From: a virus
Virus record (IMG/VR): IMGVR_UViG_3300021438_000043
Span: 1 to 36,627 of that record
Reading direction: 5' to 3' (one strand)
Length of the DNA stretch: 36,627 nt
Shown: positions 7,788 through 17,300 of the stretch, piece by piece
How positions within the stretch are numbered: the first letter of the stretch is position 1
Layout of the letters: each line of letters begins with the position of its first letter
Program-made: the position numbers and the translations under genes
Notes under the pieces: model-generated
Seen by the model: the letters and a program-made list of their open reading frames with translations, nothing else
Database searches by the model: none
What the model was told of the DNA's origin: nothing

Positions 7788-9633
7788 AAATACAGCCCCT
7801 GTTTTAACTTTCAAAAAGCAAAGTGAAATAAACCCACTAGCTTTTCGGACGGTTGTATTTTGTCCAGAGGGTACATATTTTGACGACGTTGACGATTTTA
7901 ACGACGTAGCAAAATGGGTAGAGAAAAAAGCTTCTTTGACAATTGTAAATAACATTGTTGAGGTTGCCGAAAAATTTGAGCCAACACAGATGTTAAAATC
8001 GTTTTTAGGCTTTAGTTATGTGGGTAAAGAGGCTCGTCCCGGATGGCAGTTTTCAGTTTACAGCGATATTGATAATTACAAAGAACTCGAAAAGCTTACA
8101 AATAATGGATATGAATGCTATTTTATTGACGAAAACAATAATAAATACGGCCAATTGGGAATATCGGATAGGATTTACCCATTTAAAACGAGCTGCATAA
8201 GTTTTGAAGCACCGAAATATGGATTGCCTACTTTACAATTTGGTCAGTTGTATGTTGAACTGTCGGATAATTTCAGCAATTTAATTTGTGAAAACTCGTT
8301 CGATTTGGAAGATTTGAACTTAGACGAAAGCTATATAACAAATATTACTTATCCAAATGACAATGAAGTAAAGTTCAAATTGCAGTACTTAAATGGTATT
8401 GGTATTGAAAATTACGAGTTTGATAAGGTGTATATAAATGATTCTGTAAATGGATATTTAGAAGCAACGGTAACAGAGCAAACCGATGGTTTTTATTTGG
8501 CAACGTTCGCACATGCTTTAAATGAAGGATTAATTTACTTTGACAAGTTTTGTATAGGCTATAAAAACACAGTTACAAATAACTTTGCGTTTATTTTTGA
8601 CAGCAATTATCAATTAAGGTTAACAGTCGGTATAAATGGTTATCAATTCAACAAAGACCTTATTAAATTCTACGACAATAAAGTAATCGACATTGATACG
8701 ATTGAAGAAATTAACGACGGTGTTTATTTGATTTCGGTTAACGGATTTATATCGGTAGGTTCGGTTAAGTTTGAGCAACTTGGAATAAGTGTCGGATACA
8801 AAAACGAATTATACGTAGCTGACCAACCAGATTATTATTTTGATATTTATTCAAAAACTGATACTGAGTTAGTTCTGTCAGTTATCGACCGTAGCGGGTT
8901 CTTTGTTCCTGTCGAAGCTATTAACCTAACTAGTTTTTCAAATACTCACGAAGGCACAACAATACACGAATGTGCTGCGACACTAGACGAAGCAAATCAA
9001 AGAGTATCATTTGTAATTACTGATTCTATTTTTGGAATTGGCTCAATATCAATATTATTAAACAATTTTGAAGTACACTATAATTTTGACTATACAATGG
9101 AAACTGATATTTTTGACCAATATAATAAAGTTGGGACATATGTATTTTTTAATAGGTATTCAAAAAACAACGCAGCAATAAGTCCCATACTCCATGCTTC
9201 GATAATTGACAATATTTACGGAGCTTCTGAAAATGTTTCAATCGGAGGTAGTGTTGGTGATTTAAGTTGGTTTTCAATTAGTTGTTCAGATTTTACACCG
9301 ACAAGCGGCTCTATTTCTATTGTAGATGAAACAAACGAAGTACATACACTGTCTTATAAATCTTCTGACTTATTTTATTTAAGTCAGTGTTTAAAATTTG
9401 ATTCAACATCAATTAAGTTTAAGATTAGAAAATACGGACAATTTGCTCCTATAACAAACTTGACAGGCTTAACATTTAAAGCATTTAGCTATGACGATAC
9501 TGAGTTGACAATTACAAATGTTCAAGTAATTTCAGGTAGCTATATTAAAATAACACTTTCGAGCGCGATTGACGCAAATGGATATGTAGTAATGAGTGGT
9601 GGTTTAGAAGGTTCAATAAATTTCGTTAATTAA
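7771..9633 (+). CDS. Large structural protein, probably tail sheath-free tube or neck component, 620 aa
   Basis: The protein is 620 residues long, beta-rich, acidic and almost without cysteine clusters or membrane segments. Repeated segments of the form Y-I/V-x-D-x-V-x-G suggest several stacked beta domains. It sits between the neck genes and the probable major tail protein. Tail sheath was considered, but nothing else suggests a contractile tail. I do not recognise a named family, so it is a structural protein of unknown exact place. Confidence 0.55.
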   Translation: MIINCENTAPVLTFKKQSEINPLAFRTVVFCPEGTYFDDVDDFNDVAKWVEKKASLTIVNNIVEVAEKFEPTQMLKSFLGFSYVGKEARPGWQFSVYSDIDNYKELEKLTNNGYECYFIDENNNKYGQLGISDRIYPFKTSCISFEAPKYGLPTLQFGQLYVELSDNFSNLICENSFDLEDLNLDESYITNITYPNDNEVKFKLQYLNGIGIENYEFDKVYINDSVNGYLEATVTEQTDGFYLATFAHALNEGLIYFDKFCIGYKNTVTNNFAFIFDSNYQLRLTVGINGYQFNKDLIKFYDNKVIDIDTIEEINDGVYLISVNGFISVGSVKFEQLGISVGYKNELYVADQPDYYFDIYSKTDTELVLSVIDRSGFFVPVEAINLTSFSNTHEGTTIHECAATLDEANQRVSFVITDSIFGIGSISILLNNFEVHYNFDYTMETDIFDQYNKVGTYVFFNRYSKNNAAISPILHASIIDNIYGASENVSIGGSVGDLSWFSISCSDFTPTSGSISIVDETNEVHTLSYKSSDLFYLSQCLKFDSTSIKFKIRKYGQFAPITNLTGLTFKAFSYDDTELTITNVQVISGSYIKITLSSAIDANGYVVMSGGLEGSINFVN

Positions 9634-9657
9634 GTTTCACAATTAAAAATAAAAACA

Positions 9658-10539
9658 ATGACAAAATTAGTAGGAAATCTCAGTGTTACGCCAGTAGGCC
9701 AATCACTGGAAAAAGGTAACACGTTCATCGAGGATAAGGGGCTTCTACTTTTCCGCCCCGGTACTTCAATTGCAACAAAAGTAGCTTTAGCAAGTAAGGC
9801 GACTTTCGACGCTCTTATTGCTTCAAAGAGCCTATTTATTATTCCCGGCCTAAAAGAAGTCGAAGCAAAAGACGTTGAGGCCGACTATTACACAAGCCCA
9901 TCAAAAGACAAGATTAAGCTTCGAAACGGAAAACGTGGCAAGATGTTTAAATTCAATCTAACAAAAGACCAATCAAATCTTTTGTTTACTTTGCAAGGTA
10001 AAGGCTGGGAGGCAATGACATACGATGGCAATAACAACCTTAAATGCACTTTTAAAAACAGTGTTTATTGCGGGTTTAAATTATCTTACTTCGATGTAAT
10101 TTTAAACGAATTTTCTGGAGACAAACCCGAATTTTCTGTTATTGAAATTCAGTACCAAGACAACAACGAGTGGGATAAGAACGGATTTACAATTTGCCCT
10201 GAGTTCTTATTCAGCGAATTAGAGCCACTCACAAAACTTGTAATTACGCCCGGCACAGTTTCAAGTAATTCAGTACCTTTCTCTGTTGCTTATGTTTATG
10301 AAAGTTCTGCCAATGCTGACGGTTCTGTGAAATCAGAGCCTGCCAGTGGCATTGTAGCAGCTAACTTACAATTTAAGAATGGCGCTGGTGCAGTTGTAAC
10401 TCCAACAGGTATAACAGAAAGCGCGACAAGCCCGGGCGACTATGTTGCTGCATTTACTACATTTACTACTGGTTCGGTTGAACAAATACCAAGTGCAACA
10501 AGCTTATTTTATTCTGATAAAACAGTTATTGGTTCTTAA
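9658..10539 (+). CDS. Probable major tail tube protein with C-terminal Ig-like domain
   Basis: The first roughly 190 residues (MTKLVGNLSVTPVGQSLEKG onward) have the size and character of a tail tube protein. From about residue 195 (LVITPGTVSSNSVPFSVAYV) the sequence looks like an added Ig-like domain with threonine/serine/valine-rich strands. Such surface domains are common on major tail proteins. Codon use is GC-richer than in neighbours, as for the capsid gene, which suggests high expression. It is followed directly by the tail chaperone genes and tape measure gene, supporting the assignment. Confidence 0.7.
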   Translation: MTKLVGNLSVTPVGQSLEKGNTFIEDKGLLLFRPGTSIATKVALASKATFDALIASKSLFIIPGLKEVEAKDVEADYYTSPSKDKIKLRNGKRGKMFKFNLTKDQSNLLFTLQGKGWEAMTYDGNNNLKCTFKNSVYCGFKLSYFDVILNEFSGDKPEFSVIEIQYQDNNEWDKNGFTICPEFLFSELEPLTKLVITPGTVSSNSVPFSVAYVYESSANADGSVKSEPASGIVAANLQFKNGAGAVVTPTGITESATSPGDYVAAFTTFTTGSVEQIPSATSLFYSDKTVIGS

Positions 10540-10971
10540 ATGACACCTTCACAACTTTTGCAAAATATGCGTAGTATTGACATTGTTGATACTACGCTAA
10601 CTATTGCAAAAGAGAATGAATCTTTAATAATCGACTTAAACCACGAACAGCTAAGACACGGTAAAGATGCAAATAATGAAGACATGCCAGAATATTCGCC
10701 TCGCACACTCGTTAAAAAGAAACAAGAAGGCAGCATAAGCAATGGCAAGTATGATTTGTATGATACTGGGGATTTTTACGAAGGTTTTTTTACTGAGAAG
10801 AAAACAGATTATTTAAAAGTTTCTTCAAAAGACAGTAAGCTAAGTAAAATACTTAAAATTACAAGTGGTTATAAAATATTTGGGTTAATTAAAGAAAACA
10901 TGTCAGAATTATTACGAGAAGTTAAACCAGAGTTAATAAAACGATTGAATGAAAAACTTAAACGAAGCTAA
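10540..10971 (+). CDS. Tail-associated protein, 143 aa
   Basis: Its ATG is the base after the stop of the tail tube gene. The product contains DMPEYSPRTLVKKK and KYDLYDTGDFYEGFF, a pattern I associate with a tail completion-like family found near this position in Bacteroidota phages. The C-terminus is basic and helical. It overlaps the next small gene by 23 bases. Its role is inferred from gene order. Confidence 0.55.
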   Translation: MTPSQLLQNMRSIDIVDTTLTIAKENESLIIDLNHEQLRHGKDANNEDMPEYSPRTLVKKKQEGSISNGKYDLYDTGDFYEGFFTEKKTDYLKVSSKDSKLSKILKITSGYKIFGLIKENMSELLREVKPELIKRLNEKLKRS

Positions 10972-11155
10972 AATATTAGCACAGCAAAAAGCAAACGAGA
11001 CAGGAATAGTGCAAGTAATTACAGATTCTTTGAAAATTTATCCAATTAAAAATTGGTCAGGAACAGTATTAGAAACTATCAAACCTCAACTCGATGAAAT
11101 TGAAACTGAAAAGCCTACTAAAGTCAATAAAGACAAAGATAAGGCAAAAGATTAA
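10949..11155 (+). CDS. Probable tail assembly chaperone, short form (G-like), 68 aa
   Basis: This small gene lies just before the tape measure module, where siphoviruses encode the two-part tail assembly chaperone. The C-terminus is strongly lysine/aspartate-rich (VNKDKDKAKD). Its stop codon (11153-11155) lies ten bases before a perfect 12-bp hairpin. The long downstream frame is in the +1 (or -2) register and overlaps this gene. The pair could be made by programmed frameshifting, as for lambda G and GT, although the shift needed here is not the usual -1. Confidence 0.5.
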   Translation: MKNLNEAKILAQQKANETGIVQVITDSLKIYPIKNWSGTVLETIKPQLDEIETEKPTKVNKDKDKAKD

Positions 11156-11753
11156 TCAATTAAGATTTGGCCTTTATTGTGACTTAGACATAAAGGCCAA
11201 ATATTTTTTTACTTCACTTGAAAAAAACGATTTGCGTTATTTGGTTATCGGTAGACATTGCGACTATCCGAATGATAAACTTGTGGCTGCATGGGAGCAA
11301 ATTTATTCAGACTATCAAAAACTAACAGGTAATAACAAGTATTACGAATCACTAACTAACACGGTTAACGACATTAAAAAGAATAACAAACTAAATTCTT
11401 TAATTATTGGTTACTACCTTTTGAAACTTCGAAGAAAAGAAGCTTTTGAGCCATTAAAGATATTTGGCATTGACATAAACGAAATTACCGATGAAAATAT
11501 TAATTCTGTTAAATTACGACTTGACCAAGAACTAACAAAACATCGAATCCGTAACGCTAAAAAAGAACAAGCAAAACAAGGACCAGAGGAAAGAATGTCA
11601 TGGGATGCATTAAAATGGACAATTTCAATCAATTCAGAGATAACAATTGACGACAATATAACCCTAAAAAGTTTTTGCTATCTACTAAAATCTATTGAAG
11701 AAAAAAACAAAAAAACACAGGAATACATTAATAAAATAGGTAAAAATGGCTGA
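11094..11753 (+). CDS. Probable tail assembly chaperone, second part (T-like)
   Basis: The frame opens at ATG 11094, inside the previous gene, and continues to 11753. Its first 20 codons are only lysine-rich antiframe of that gene and have no visible ribosome-binding site, so true entry may be by ribosomal frameshift near 11150. The downstream part (LYCDLDIKAKYFFTSLEKND onward) is a helical, charged protein with EERMSWDALKW near the end. It overlaps the tape measure gene by eight bases, the expected position. No other start codon of the ATG/GTG type is available until late in the frame. Confidence 0.5.
   Translation: MKLKLKSLLKSIKTKIRQKINQLRFGLYCDLDIKAKYFFTSLEKNDLRYLVIGRHCDYPNDKLVAAWEQIYSDYQKLTGNNKYYESLTNTVNDIKKNNKLNSLIIGYYLLKLRRKEAFEPLKIFGIDINEITDENINSVKLRLDQELTKHRIRNAKKEQAKQGPEERMSWDALKWTISINSEITIDDNITLKSFCYLLKSIEEKNKKTQEYINKIGKNG
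11166..11209 (+). promoter_or_regulatory. Perfect 12-bp hairpin followed by T-run
   Basis: TTTGGCCTTTAT (11166-11177) and ATAAAGGCCAAA (11190-11201) are perfect reverse complements with a 12-base loop, and seven T residues follow at 11204-11210. It lies ten bases after the short chaperone stop codon, inside the following frame. It fits either a frameshift-stimulating structure or an intrinsic terminator/attenuator that lowers tail gene expression. Confidence 0.7.
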
Positions 11754-14343
11754 CGATAAACTAGAGATTGACGGGTTAAAAGACTTAGACAAAGAGTTTA
11801 AAGGCTTAACAACTACTGTTGAGGTATTCGTTAATGAATTAATTAAGCTGTCTGGTGTTGTCAAAGAAATAAGTTCCGTTAATGCCAATTCTGTAAAAAG
11901 TCAGGTCGATGTAAATGTCTTATATGTAAAAAGCAAAGAGGCTACAAAAGACTTAGTAGATGCAGAGCAAAAATTATTAGATGCTCAAGCGGCATTGGCA
12001 ATAAAACAAAAAGAAATACTAACACAAAAGCAAGAAGAAAAAAAGTCTAGAGACGACGCTAAAAAAGGAATTGAGGCAGAAGAAAATAGCATTAATAAAT
12101 TAAAAGAAGCAAATAAAAATCTTTTAATTGCTAGGAATAATATAAACACTGCAACAAAAGAAGGTCAATCGCAAATAAGTAAAATAAATAAAGAGATTGA
12201 CGACAACAATAAAAAGATTGCAGAAAATTCATCAGCATTAGAAAAACAAAAAATAAACATAGGAAATTACGGCTCCGCTATCGATAAACTAATACCTGGA
12301 TTTGGTGGAGTGGTTGAAGGAATTCAATCTATGATTAAAGCTTCATTGGCTTTTATTGCTACCCCGATAGGAGCAGTTATTGCGGCTGTTGCTGTTGCAA
12401 TACTGGCAGTAAAAGAAGCTTTCACAAGTTCAGAAGCTGGTCAGGATAGGTGGACTAAAATTATGGATGTTATCGGAACAGTTCTTAAAGGCATAATGGA
12501 CGTGCTTTCAGAAATTGGCAATGTCATTATAGATGCTTTTTCAAGTCCAGTAGAAACTTTAAAAAGCTTTGGGAATTTAATAAAAGAACAAGTAGTTAAT
12601 AGAGTAGTTGGATTAATCGAACTACTACCAGAACTAGGTAAGGCTATTTGGTCAGCATTTAAAGGCGATTTTAAAGAAGCTGGTAGAATAGCTGCCGATG
12701 CATTGTTAAAAGTTGGAACAGGGGTAGACCATGCTTTAGAAAAAACAGATGCGTTAATAAAAAAGGGGAAAGAATGGGCGGAACAGCAATTAAAAAACGC
12801 AGAAATATCAGCAAAGATAGCTGAAATGAGAGACGAGGCTGATGACAAAGAACGTGAAGATATTGAATTGAAGGCAAAATCAGAGGCTCGCATTGCTGAA
12901 CTTAGATTAAAAGCTCGTGAAAAAGACAAGTATTCGATAAAAGATCGAATGGCTTTTATGAAAGAAGCTTACAACCTAGAAGATGAGCTTGAAAAAAACG
13001 CTTTAGATATTGCTAAATTAAGACAAAATGCTGAGATACTAGAATTTAGCTTGTCAAAATTTCATACAGAAGAAAAATTAATAGAGCAAAAAAATCTTAA
13101 TGCTGCAGTTTATAAAATAGAAGCTGAAAGGGATGCAGCAAAAAAAGGCTTACTCAGAGAAATGACAAAATTAGAAAAAGAAGCCAAGCAGCAAGAAAAA
13201 GAAAACATAGATAATGAAATAGCTTGGAATAAAGAAATGACTGATAATGACATCAAAAATCGTAAAGAGGTTAATGATGTCGGAGCTACTTTGATGAAAA
13301 ATGAGTTAGATAGAAATAAACAGTTGGCCGACGATAAGCTAAAACAATTAAATGATATAGATGCCGCAATAAACGAAACTTATTTAAATGAAGTAGATGC
13401 CGCAAATAGTGCTTATAATGAAAAAAGTAAAACATTTGCTAATAATTATGATACCGAAATTGCATATATATCAGAACTTCACATCGCAAAACAAAACTTC
13501 TTAGATGCTGAACTGACTAATGAAAAAGCAAAATATGAGGCCGGCATTACAAGTCAAAAAGAATATAATGCAAAAATATTTGCACTAACAAAGCAAAAAG
13601 CAGACGACAATAACAATTATGAAGATACTGTAGAAGATAAAAAACGAGAAAAAACGTTAAAATACTTATCATTTACAAAACAAGGGTTAGCAGAAGTTTC
13701 AAATTTTGGAAATATGCTTTATGCTAGGGAGCTTCAAGAATTAGACAAAAGCTATAAATATAAGATTGACAAAGCTAAAAAATCAGGCAAAGACACTACA
13801 AAATTAGAAGAGCAGTACGCAAAAGAAAAATCAGAAATACAGCGGAAACAAGCAATATTTGATAAAATATTAAAAGTTGCTCAAGCAGGAATTGATATAG
13901 CCTCGGCAATTGTTGCAGCATTGAAAACACCTTGGATGGTACCAATAATAGCTGCAATTGGAGCAATACAAATGGCAGCAATCATAGGAACTCCGATTCC
14001 CGAATACTGGAAAGGCGGTAAAAATTTGTCAGGACTTGCAATTGTAGGTGATAGATACGGTGAAGAAATAATTAAAACAAGCGATGGTAGAATGTACGAA
14101 ACACCTAACGTTTCAACTCCTGTAGTTTTGCCAAACGGTTCAGAAGTTATAAACCACTGGGATACTTTAAAAATTAAAAAAGATTCGCAATTAAATATCG
14201 AGCCACTTATCGCAGAGCAAAGAGCAACAAGAAAAGCAATATCTAGTAGACCTACGCAAATATGGACACCAAACGCACTAGTTGAACTAAACAGTGAAAG
14301 CAATTCAAGAAAATATTACACCGATAAATATTTCAGGAGCTAA
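11746..14343 (+). CDS. Tail tape measure protein
   Basis: The 865-aa product is mostly coiled coil, rich in lysine, glutamate and alanine. It has a hydrophobic, glycine-containing region near residues 180-225 (IKASLAFIATPIGAVIAAVA) and another near 715-745 (IDIASAIVAALKTPWMVPII), as in tape measure proteins that enter the membrane during DNA delivery. The length would set a tail of roughly 120-130 nm by the usual scaling. It follows the chaperone genes and precedes the distal tail genes. The C-terminal end after GTPIPEYWKGG is a globular domain common in this family. Confidence 0.88.
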   Translation: MADDKLEIDGLKDLDKEFKGLTTTVEVFVNELIKLSGVVKEISSVNANSVKSQVDVNVLYVKSKEATKDLVDAEQKLLDAQAALAIKQKEILTQKQEEKKSRDDAKKGIEAEENSINKLKEANKNLLIARNNINTATKEGQSQISKINKEIDDNNKKIAENSSALEKQKINIGNYGSAIDKLIPGFGGVVEGIQSMIKASLAFIATPIGAVIAAVAVAILAVKEAFTSSEAGQDRWTKIMDVIGTVLKGIMDVLSEIGNVIIDAFSSPVETLKSFGNLIKEQVVNRVVGLIELLPELGKAIWSAFKGDFKEAGRIAADALLKVGTGVDHALEKTDALIKKGKEWAEQQLKNAEISAKIAEMRDEADDKEREDIELKAKSEARIAELRLKAREKDKYSIKDRMAFMKEAYNLEDELEKNALDIAKLRQNAEILEFSLSKFHTEEKLIEQKNLNAAVYKIEAERDAAKKGLLREMTKLEKEAKQQEKENIDNEIAWNKEMTDNDIKNRKEVNDVGATLMKNELDRNKQLADDKLKQLNDIDAAINETYLNEVDAANSAYNEKSKTFANNYDTEIAYISELHIAKQNFLDAELTNEKAKYEAGITSQKEYNAKIFALTKQKADDNNNYEDTVEDKKREKTLKYLSFTKQGLAEVSNFGNMLYARELQELDKSYKYKIDKAKKSGKDTTKLEEQYAKEKSEIQRKQAIFDKILKVAQAGIDIASAIVAALKTPWMVPIIAAIGAIQMAAIIGTPIPEYWKGGKNLSGLAIVGDRYGEEIIKTSDGRMYETPNVSTPVVLPNGSEVINHWDTLKIKKDSQLNIEPLIAEQRATRKAISSRPTQIWTPNALVELNSESNSRKYYTDKYFRS

Positions 14344-17300
14344 TGGATAAAGAATATAGGTTTTATTTAATAAGTATGCGTGTTCCGGCAGGAATTGAAC
14401 TTGACCACGCCCCTGCCGGATGGGACAATATTGGAAAAACGTACAATAGAAGTGAGTATTACGACTCTGTTATGAGGTCGTACACATTAAGTTTGAGATT
14501 TCCAGTTGCAAGCGGGTATGGTGGTGACTTCATAAAAGAAGAGCTCGATTTATATGGAGTTTATTCAGATATTAAAATTATAATTCGAAAAAAGAATCAC
14601 AATACAGATGACTACTACACTTGGTTCGAAGGAAAATTAGATGTAAGCGCAGAGAGCGGAGTGAATCAAATAATAGATGTTTCAGGCGATTACATAACAT
14701 GCGGATGTGTAGAAGATTCTGTTTTGTATAAATTTTCTTCACGAGACGAAATTGAGGTTGATTTGTTTAATAATAAATCGTTAGACAACGTAACTATTAA
14801 TGCGACTTCCACAGAGCCTGTAACATTTACACGAATTGACCTATACATGGGTAATTCAGCTACTATGCAAACGGTTGATAGCGAGAAAATCGAGATAAGC
14901 AAGCAGGAAAACGAAGTTAACGAAAAGAAAATACGAATTAAAGAAGGTGTTGGTTCTAACGATGTACTTAACGAGGAGTGGTATTCGGAAAATGACATAG
15001 GGAAAAATTTTGATTATACATATAAATATAATGGCAGCAAAACAATTTGGGAATGTGAATTACCTTTAGGAACGGTATCAGCCAATAGTTTAATTTCAGG
15101 AGAAAAATTTACAATTAGTTCTTATGCTTCTGGTTCAAAAACTAAATTGCATTTTAATTCGCCTCATGGAATTGAAGATAATGATATTTTATTTATTTCA
15201 GTATCTGATATAACGTCTCCATATTATGGTTATTTTATTCCAAAAGTACTTGACAAATGGAATTTAATAATAAATGCTATTTATGTTAGCGAAAATACAG
15301 AAAATTGGGAATTAGAGTATAACTCAAAGATTTCTCAAGTTGTTGCTGAGTGCAAAAAATTTTATTGTGAATACAATTTTTATGACATACTTGGAGGAAC
15401 TGCAACGCTTAGATATGAATTAATGCTTAGGATGTACGACGACGATGGAGAAAGCAATTTTTCACAGGTTTGGTCAAAAGAATATTTACTACTTCAGGGG
15501 CAAAACGAACATTCGGAAACAATAACTGACGCACATACTTTTATTATAACTCAACTTGGTGATTTAACTAGGCGCGTTAGTCAAAAACTATCTTTAAGAG
15601 CGAGGATAGTTCTTTATAACAAAACAGGAAGTTTTAGGTTTGCAAGTCACAACATGGAATTTATTGTAGGAGCCGATGATACTATGAAAGCTGGCTTACT
15701 AACACTAGTTCACGAAGAAACTTTATTAAGTCCAAATGTTGTTACTATTTCAAAAAAAGAAGACGAAAACGACTTTAAACTATCAAAAGATTCTGAAAGT
15801 ATTTACGAAAATACGAACAATACAGATTCTACGGTAACTTTACAAATCAATCCTATTAGTTCGCTTACAAATACTAAAATATTACCTACTTCGCCACTAT
15901 TTGACGAACACGACGACGCGTACATAAATTTTGAAACTGGACTTAAAATATATCATTTAGACGCAAAAGATAAAGAAATTGCCGTACATGAAATTTCTCA
16001 AGAAGTTCAGTCAAATTTTTCAAATGGCGAAGAAATTACAATACCGTACGATTCGCAAACGTTAAATTTAGAATTAACAGTTAAACCAACTGAAAAAATA
16101 AACGCTCAGTACTTTTTAAGAGTGCCTTTAACTATTTATGGAAAAGAATATATACAATTTATTAACGCAAATTGCACGAGCGTAATATTAAAGGAAAGTC
16201 AGCGATACGTAGTAGTTTGTAATGTGATTTCAAAAGGAGTTGACGATGAAGAAATAGACTGTATAAGCCAATATAGTTTGATAAATTCTACTTTAGCAAG
16301 AATTTGCTCAGAAAACAATCTTTTAGGAACCAGTTCTTTTAGTAAGCTTCTTTACTTTATAAAAGGCGATAGGATAAGAGGCTTTCAAAATCAACACGTA
16401 GTTTCTTTTAGAAATTTATTCAGATCGTTGTCATCAATTTATTGCTACGGACTAGGATTTAATTATTCAACGAACAAATTTTATTTGGCCCCAAAATCAG
16501 AATTTTACAAAAAAGAGCTTCTTTTCGAATTTGGCGAAGTAAGTAATTTTAAAGAATCGATAAACGCAAAGGCGTATTTTCCCCAAATAAATACTGGTTA
16601 TCCTAAATCCTCATTTGAGAGGTTTAACGGCACAAACGAGTATAATTGTTCGATGTCTTTTTCTTCGCCTACTCAAATTAAATCAACAGTTGATATATCT
16701 AGTAGCTTTAGTGCGAGTTCGGTAGAAGCTGAATTTTTACGTCGATATAATATTACGAGATATGGGAAAACAGATACCCGCCACGACCAAACGACATACG
16801 TATTCGAATGCGAAGATATTGACGGCGATAAAAAAATTAAACAAAACGGTTCTGGAACTACTGGGTTTGATGGTATTGAAAAATTTTATAACATATCAAT
16901 TTCGCCTCGTGAGAATTTAAAAAGATGGCTGAACTATCTACTAACAACACTTCATTTATACCCATCAACTAAGTTTTTCAAATTTTTGTCAAAAGATAAA
17001 CAAAATATTGTTCAAAATTCGAGTTTATTTGGCACTGGAGTTAAAGATATAGACGACATTACAACAGAATTAGTAGGAAAAGAAGAAATATTTGTACCTA
17101 AATTTTATGATTTTGACTATATTTTTACCAAGGAAATTCAGGATGCGATAGAATTAGACCCGCATAGATATTACAAGTTTTATATTTATGGCGTTGCAAA
17201 ATATGGAGAAATTGAAGTAGTTCAAACAAAAGAAAACAACGATACAGCTCATTATAAGCTGAAAGCAATTTCAATTGAAGAAAGTCAAGATATTATTTTA

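Noticed and set aside
11220-11227. A slippery heptamer A-AAA-AAC as the -1 frameshift site of the tail chaperones
   Set aside because: It lies after the stop of the short frame and already within the long frame, so slippage there could not join the two.
12441-12929. Minus-strand open frames opposite the tape measure, capsid and other genes
   Set aside because: They are serine/leucine-rich shadows of lysine/glutamate-rich coding sequence, with no promoters or ribosome-binding sites.
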